This document shows positions 6,707 through 9,272 of a DNA stretch of 9,272 nucleotides, piece by piece (position 1 is the first letter of the stretch; every line of letters starts with the position of its first letter). Made by a program: the position numbers and the translations under genes. Source of the stretch: Oscillospiraceae bacterium (lineage in GTDB: Bacteria; Bacillota; Clostridia; Oscillospirales; Acutalibacteraceae); contig CADBMQ010000216.1 in the NCBI GenBank assembly GCA_902795765.1, positions 1 through 9,272 on the forward strand, in the 5' to 3' direction. Under the pieces are notes generated by a model, which made no database searches, was not told the origin of the DNA, and saw only the letters and a list, made by a program, of their open reading frames with translations.

Positions 6707-6714
6707 TTTGTCCC
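6670..6714 (+). other. two consecutive hairpins at the tarJ-wzy junction
   Basis: An 8-bp perfect stem pairs 6670-6677 with 6683-6690 inside the last tarJ codons. A 6-bp stem pairs 6696-6701 (GGGACA) with 6709-6714 (TGTCCC), with the tarJ stop codon in its 7-nt loop. No T-run follows, so this is not a standard terminator. It may influence mRNA stability or attenuate expression of the downstream polymerase. Confidence 0.5.
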
Positions 6715-6733
6715 GAATTGAAAAGAAAGGAAT

Positions 6734-6738
6734 GGTGA
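6734..6738 (+). promoter_or_regulatory. Shine-Dalgarno site deciding the wzy start
   Basis: GGTGA lies 8 nt before ATG 6747. An in-frame upstream ATG at 6732 stops after four codons (MVNN, TGA 6744-6746), so 6747 is the earliest possible ATG. The stronger-looking AAAGG at 6726-6730 is too far upstream (16 nt). Confidence 0.55.
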
Positions 6739-6746
6739 ACAACTGA

Positions 6747-8255
6747 ATGGAATATGCCGTGTCTGTTGACAGAACGGCGAGTAATCGCAATTTCGTTAAA
6801 TTCCTCCGCCATATCCTTAATTTCGTGGCAGCAACGCTGTTTTTGAGCGGTGCGATAATACAATCGGACGGCCCGCATTTCACAATAATGCTCGCTGGAG
6901 TTGTAACATTTTGGATAGCGGACTTGGTTTACTGCTTTGAAAATTTGAAAAGCCGAATTGTTATGTTGATTTTCAACCTAACCGTCTTTCTGTTTTTGAT
7001 AGGCAGAGCCGTCATCAACGTCTTTCGAGATGACAAATGGTGGAAGTTGTATACCGAAACGGGACTGACTTTTGCGCTTGTTTCGTTGTTTGTAACACTT
7101 ATGTGTATGCAAATCGGTGCAATACTTTTCGAGTTTGCCGAAACTCGCATAACGCAGTTTCGCAGACGACCGAAACGTCCCGATTCTCCGCTTTTGACCG
7201 ATTATAATAAATGGCTTGCCCTTATTTCGCTTATTCTTTTTGTGATGTGTTGGGTTTGCTATATGTATATCGAGGTTGACAAATGGCGCTTTATGCAGGG
7301 CAAGGAGTATGAGGACTACTATCAACTCTATGTTAATGATCCGCCACCATTGTTCAGTACGTTTGCGACAATGATGCCGTATGCGCTTGGCATCTATCTT
7401 GCAACGTTCCCGACAAAACGAAAAGCGATTATTCCGTTGTTTATGTATTTCGTAACTGCCGTACCTGTCTTTTTGATAGGTCAGCGAAATCATATAGTGC
7501 TGAACGCATTGTATATTTTCCTGTATTTCTACTTGCGTGGTAAATTCACAGGCGAAGAACCTTGGATTGGCAAGTTTGAAAAAACGGCACTCATTATTTT
7601 AGTACCGTTTGTGGTAATACTGCTTGCGATGTACAACTATATTCGTGCAGGTAGTGACGTCGATATGGGTGTTTCTTCGCTCTTGCTCGACTTTTTTGAT
7701 AAGCAGGGTGTTTCGTTTAAAGTTTTGACACTCGGTTACGATGCGATACCGAATATCCACAACACACCGTTTACGAATTATACATTCGGTCCGCTTATCG
7801 ACTATTGGTACTACGGCTCGTTTGGTCAGAAGTTTCTCGGTGCGCCGAGTCTGGGCACGGGCAACAACGAGTTCAGGGCAACTCACGGCAACGACTTCTC
7901 ACACAGTATGTCGTTTGTCGCCAAGGACGATTATCTTTCCGGTCACGGTTGGGGCTCGTCTTATCTGCTCGAAACATTTGCCGATTTCGGTTGGCTCGGT
8001 GTTATAATATTCAGCCTTATTTTGGGTATGATTTTCATTTTTGCGGTTCGTATGCTCCGCAAGGGAACAATAGTTTCCGTTATCGCCCTGACAGCTTTTT
8101 GCAACGTGTTCTTCGTTGCTCGTGCGTCGGCACTCGGTTGGTTGCAGTTTTTATGGCAACCACATTTCTGGATAACGGTTGCGATCTGCTTTATCGGTGC
8201 GAAAATGTTCTCGGTGACAGAACGAAAACGAGCGCCAATGGCGGGGATTTGTTGA
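6747..8255 (+). CDS. Wzy-type polysaccharide repeat-unit polymerase
   Basis: A 502-residue integral membrane protein with about 11-12 hydrophobic helices (roughly 21-39, 44-63, 70-91, 104-129, 154-173, 204-221, 226-244, 247-265, 280-298, 412-434, 442-460, 470-487). A large hydrophilic loop spans about 300-410, between the ninth and tenth helices. This is the layout of O-antigen/capsule polymerases, which join lipid-linked repeat units on the outer face of the membrane. Seen: the QRNH motif at 246-249, the DKQGVSFKVLTLGYD segment (318-332) characteristic of the O-ag_pol_Wzy family, and GHGWGSSYLLETFADFGWLG (399-418), the usual small-residue, Glu and Gly-rich motif leading into the late helix. 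The large loop would bear the catalytic arginine- and acid-rich site. It follows tarJ by 40 nt and precedes a Wzz-type protein by 26 nt. The repeat unit is unknown. Family assignment is from topology and motifs. Confidence 0.82.
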   Translation: MEYAVSVDRTASNRNFVKFLRHILNFVAATLFLSGAIIQSDGPHFTIMLAGVVTFWIADLVYCFENLKSRIVMLIFNLTVFLFLIGRAVINVFRDDKWWKLYTETGLTFALVSLFVTLMCMQIGAILFEFAETRITQFRRRPKRPDSPLLTDYNKWLALISLILFVMCWVCYMYIEVDKWRFMQGKEYEDYYQLYVNDPPPLFSTFATMMPYALGIYLATFPTKRKAIIPLFMYFVTAVPVFLIGQRNHIVLNALYIFLYFYLRGKFTGEEPWIGKFEKTALIILVPFVVILLAMYNYIRAGSDVDMGVSSLLLDFFDKQGVSFKVLTLGYDAIPNIHNTPFTNYTFGPLIDYWYYGSFGQKFLGAPSLGTGNNEFRATHGNDFSHSMSFVAKDDYLSGHGWGSSYLLETFADFGWLGVIIFSLILGMIFIFAVRMLRKGTIVSVIALTAFCNVFFVARASALGWLQFLWQPHFWITVAICFIGAKMFSVTERKRAPMAGIC

Positions 8256-8264
8256 TAAAATTGT

Positions 8265-8270
8265 AAAGGA
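8265..8270 (+). promoter_or_regulatory. ribosome binding site of the Wzz-type gene
   Basis: AAAGGA precedes ATG 8282 by 11 nt; an immediately preceding in-frame TTG (8279) would give 8-nt spacing. The start could be either codon, which changes the protein by one residue. A three-codon frame from ATG 8271 overlaps the start as TGATG and looks incidental. Confidence 0.55.
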
Positions 8271-8281
8271 ATGACTTTTTG

Positions 8282-9272
8282 ATGTTTGATAATTATGGAA
8301 TTAAGGACGTTTTCTACGGACTTTGGAGATTTAAATGGATTATTGCGGTTGTTGTAATAATCTCGACCGTGCTCGGCTACGGCTACGGTGTTTATAATAG
8401 AAACAACGCAACGCAAGGCAACTATTGTGCATCTGTTACCTACCTTGTAACAACAAAAGATGCCGCTGATAAGAAAGATACTAAGATGTTCAACGACTCG
8501 AAAGAGTTCGCACAAAACCTTAAAAATATGCTTTCGGCAGATTTTTGCTATAACTTTGTAATTGATGAGATGAAAAAAACATATTCGGAAGAGGAAGTTG
8601 CTAAAATTATCAATGCCGCAACCAAAAAGCCGACCGTTGCCGCACTTAGCGAAGTTGCAACTGTAAATGTTTTGCCGGATTCTTCGGAAGTAAATCTTTT
8701 TGTTGAGTGCAAAGAAGAAAAAGCGGCAAACGACCTTTTGAACGCATTCAAAAAGTATGTTTCGCAAGAGAAAAACATCAACAACTACTGCACAATTATG
8801 GAACTTGGCGGTCTCACTCAACAACTTGCCGCAGATAGTGTTATGTCGCCAAAATCATTTGCAATTGTCGGTTTTGCAGGTTCACTTTTCCTTATGATAA
8901 TCGCAGTATTCATTGTAACACTCGTTCGCCCGACTTTGAACGAGCGTGGCGATATTGAGCAATACGAAGTGCCTGTTATCGGAGATAAAAAGTCGATCGA
9001 TTTCACAGTTTCTGCTTTGTTGAAAGCAGTACCCGACTTGAAGTCGGTTGCCGTTGCAAGTGTTGATTGCAAAACAGACAAATCGGTCGAGGCTCTTGCA
9101 ACTGCAATTAAATCGGCATTGACCGAGCAGGGTGCAGGCGAAGTTGAAGTTTGTGCCGTTCCGAAGGCAACAGCAACTCTCAAAGCAGTACAGACCGTGG
9201 CGAAGTGCGATGCAACTTTGATTTGCACAACTCGTTCGTACACAAAACACTCGTCATTCTATAATGCAGTTC
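8282..9272 (+). CDS. Wzz-type chain-length / polysaccharide co-polymerase protein, 3' partial
   Basis: An open frame of 330 residues with no stop before the window end. Residues 1-18 are a short cytosolic head (GIKDVFYGLWRFKW), 19-38 the first membrane helix, about 39-190 an extracytoplasmic region with a helical, Lys/Glu-rich stretch (60-165), and 193-215 the second helix, followed by VRPTLNERGDIEQYEVPVIGDK. Two helices flanking an extracytoplasmic domain is the Wzz/YveK/CapA arrangement, which sets polysaccharide chain length with Wzy and links to a tyrosine kinase. The tail beyond the second helix is unusually long for a kinase-free modulator: a predicted alternating strand-helix region includes SVAVASVDCKTDKSVEALA (255-273) and later CDATLICTTRSYTKHSSFYNA. 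It looks like the nucleotide-binding fold of BY-kinases with Walker A replaced. The gene immediately follows wzy in the same operon. The Wzz-type call is good; the tail interpretation is tentative. Confidence 0.75.
   Translation, partial: MFDNYGIKDVFYGLWRFKWIIAVVVIISTVLGYGYGVYNRNNATQGNYCASVTYLVTTKDAADKKDTKMFNDSKEFAQNLKNMLSADFCYNFVIDEMKKTYSEEEVAKIINAATKKPTVAALSEVATVNVLPDSSEVNLFVECKEEKAANDLLNAFKKYVSQEKNINNYCTIMELGGLTQQLAADSVMSPKSFAIVGFAGSLFLMIIAVFIVTLVRPTLNERGDIEQYEVPVIGDKKSIDFTVSALLKAVPDLKSVAVASVDCKTDKSVEALATAIKSALTEQGAGEVEVCAVPKATATLKAVQTVAKCDATLICTTRSYTKHSSFYNAV

Noticed and set aside
6143..6883. A 246-codon open frame on the - strand
   Set aside because: It covers tarJ, whose match to the family is unmistakable, and has no credible RBS or domain.
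7805..8266. A 153-codon + strand frame inside the polymerase gene
   Set aside because: Composition is Arg/Ser/Cys-rich without motifs, and the overlapping Wzy frame explains the region.
7961..8824. A 287-codon open frame on the - strand
   Set aside because: It is antisense to the end of wzy and the start of the Wzz-type gene, both with good motifs, SD sites and spacing.

Overview
The window is 9.3 kb of a moderately low-GC chromosome with every gene on the + strand, tightly packed and with good Shine-Dalgarno sites. Gene content points to a Gram-positive anaerobe of the Bacillota, most likely an uncultured gut-type member of the Clostridia: TarI/TarJ CDP-ribitol synthesis, LicD transferases, a Wzy/Wzz-type polysaccharide locus, LuxS and a TIGR04076-like protein. 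The assignment rests on protein resemblance and gene layout; no rRNA or other phylogenetic marker is present.

Region 1 (1-3087) looks like the end of one operon: luxS, a cytosolic glycoside hydrolase of family 43, a small TIGR04076-like protein started by TTG, and a six-helix membrane protein fused to a putative circularly permuted papain-like (NlpC/P60- or LRAT-type) domain. It closes with a strong intrinsic terminator at 3054-3087. The luxS frame is interrupted by an in-frame TAG directly after the ECGN active-site motif, and the missing C-terminal tail (30 codons including the TGA stop) is intact downstream.

Region 2 (3088-9272) starts with a near-consensus sigma-A promoter at 3116-3144. 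It runs as a surface-glycan operon: two tandem LicD-family phosphotransferases, TarI, TarJ, an O-antigen-type polymerase (Wzy), and a Wzz-type chain-length protein that continues past the window edge. TarJ and TarI together make CDP-ribitol. The two LicD proteins are the obvious candidates to use it, giving a ribitol-phosphate-decorated glycan that Wzy would polymerise and Wzz would regulate. This layout parallels the human ISPD / fukutin / FKRP pathway, in which two LicD-fold enzymes add two successive ribitol-5-phosphates from CDP-ribitol. That parallel is the most interesting hypothesis here.

Other points of note are the Wzz-type protein, which carries a tail resembling a BY-kinase domain without a Walker A motif; a stretch of almost identical DNA shared by the two diverged licD genes; and paired hairpins at the tarJ-wzy junction. 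No tRNA, rRNA, CRISPR array, insertion sequence or phage gene was seen.
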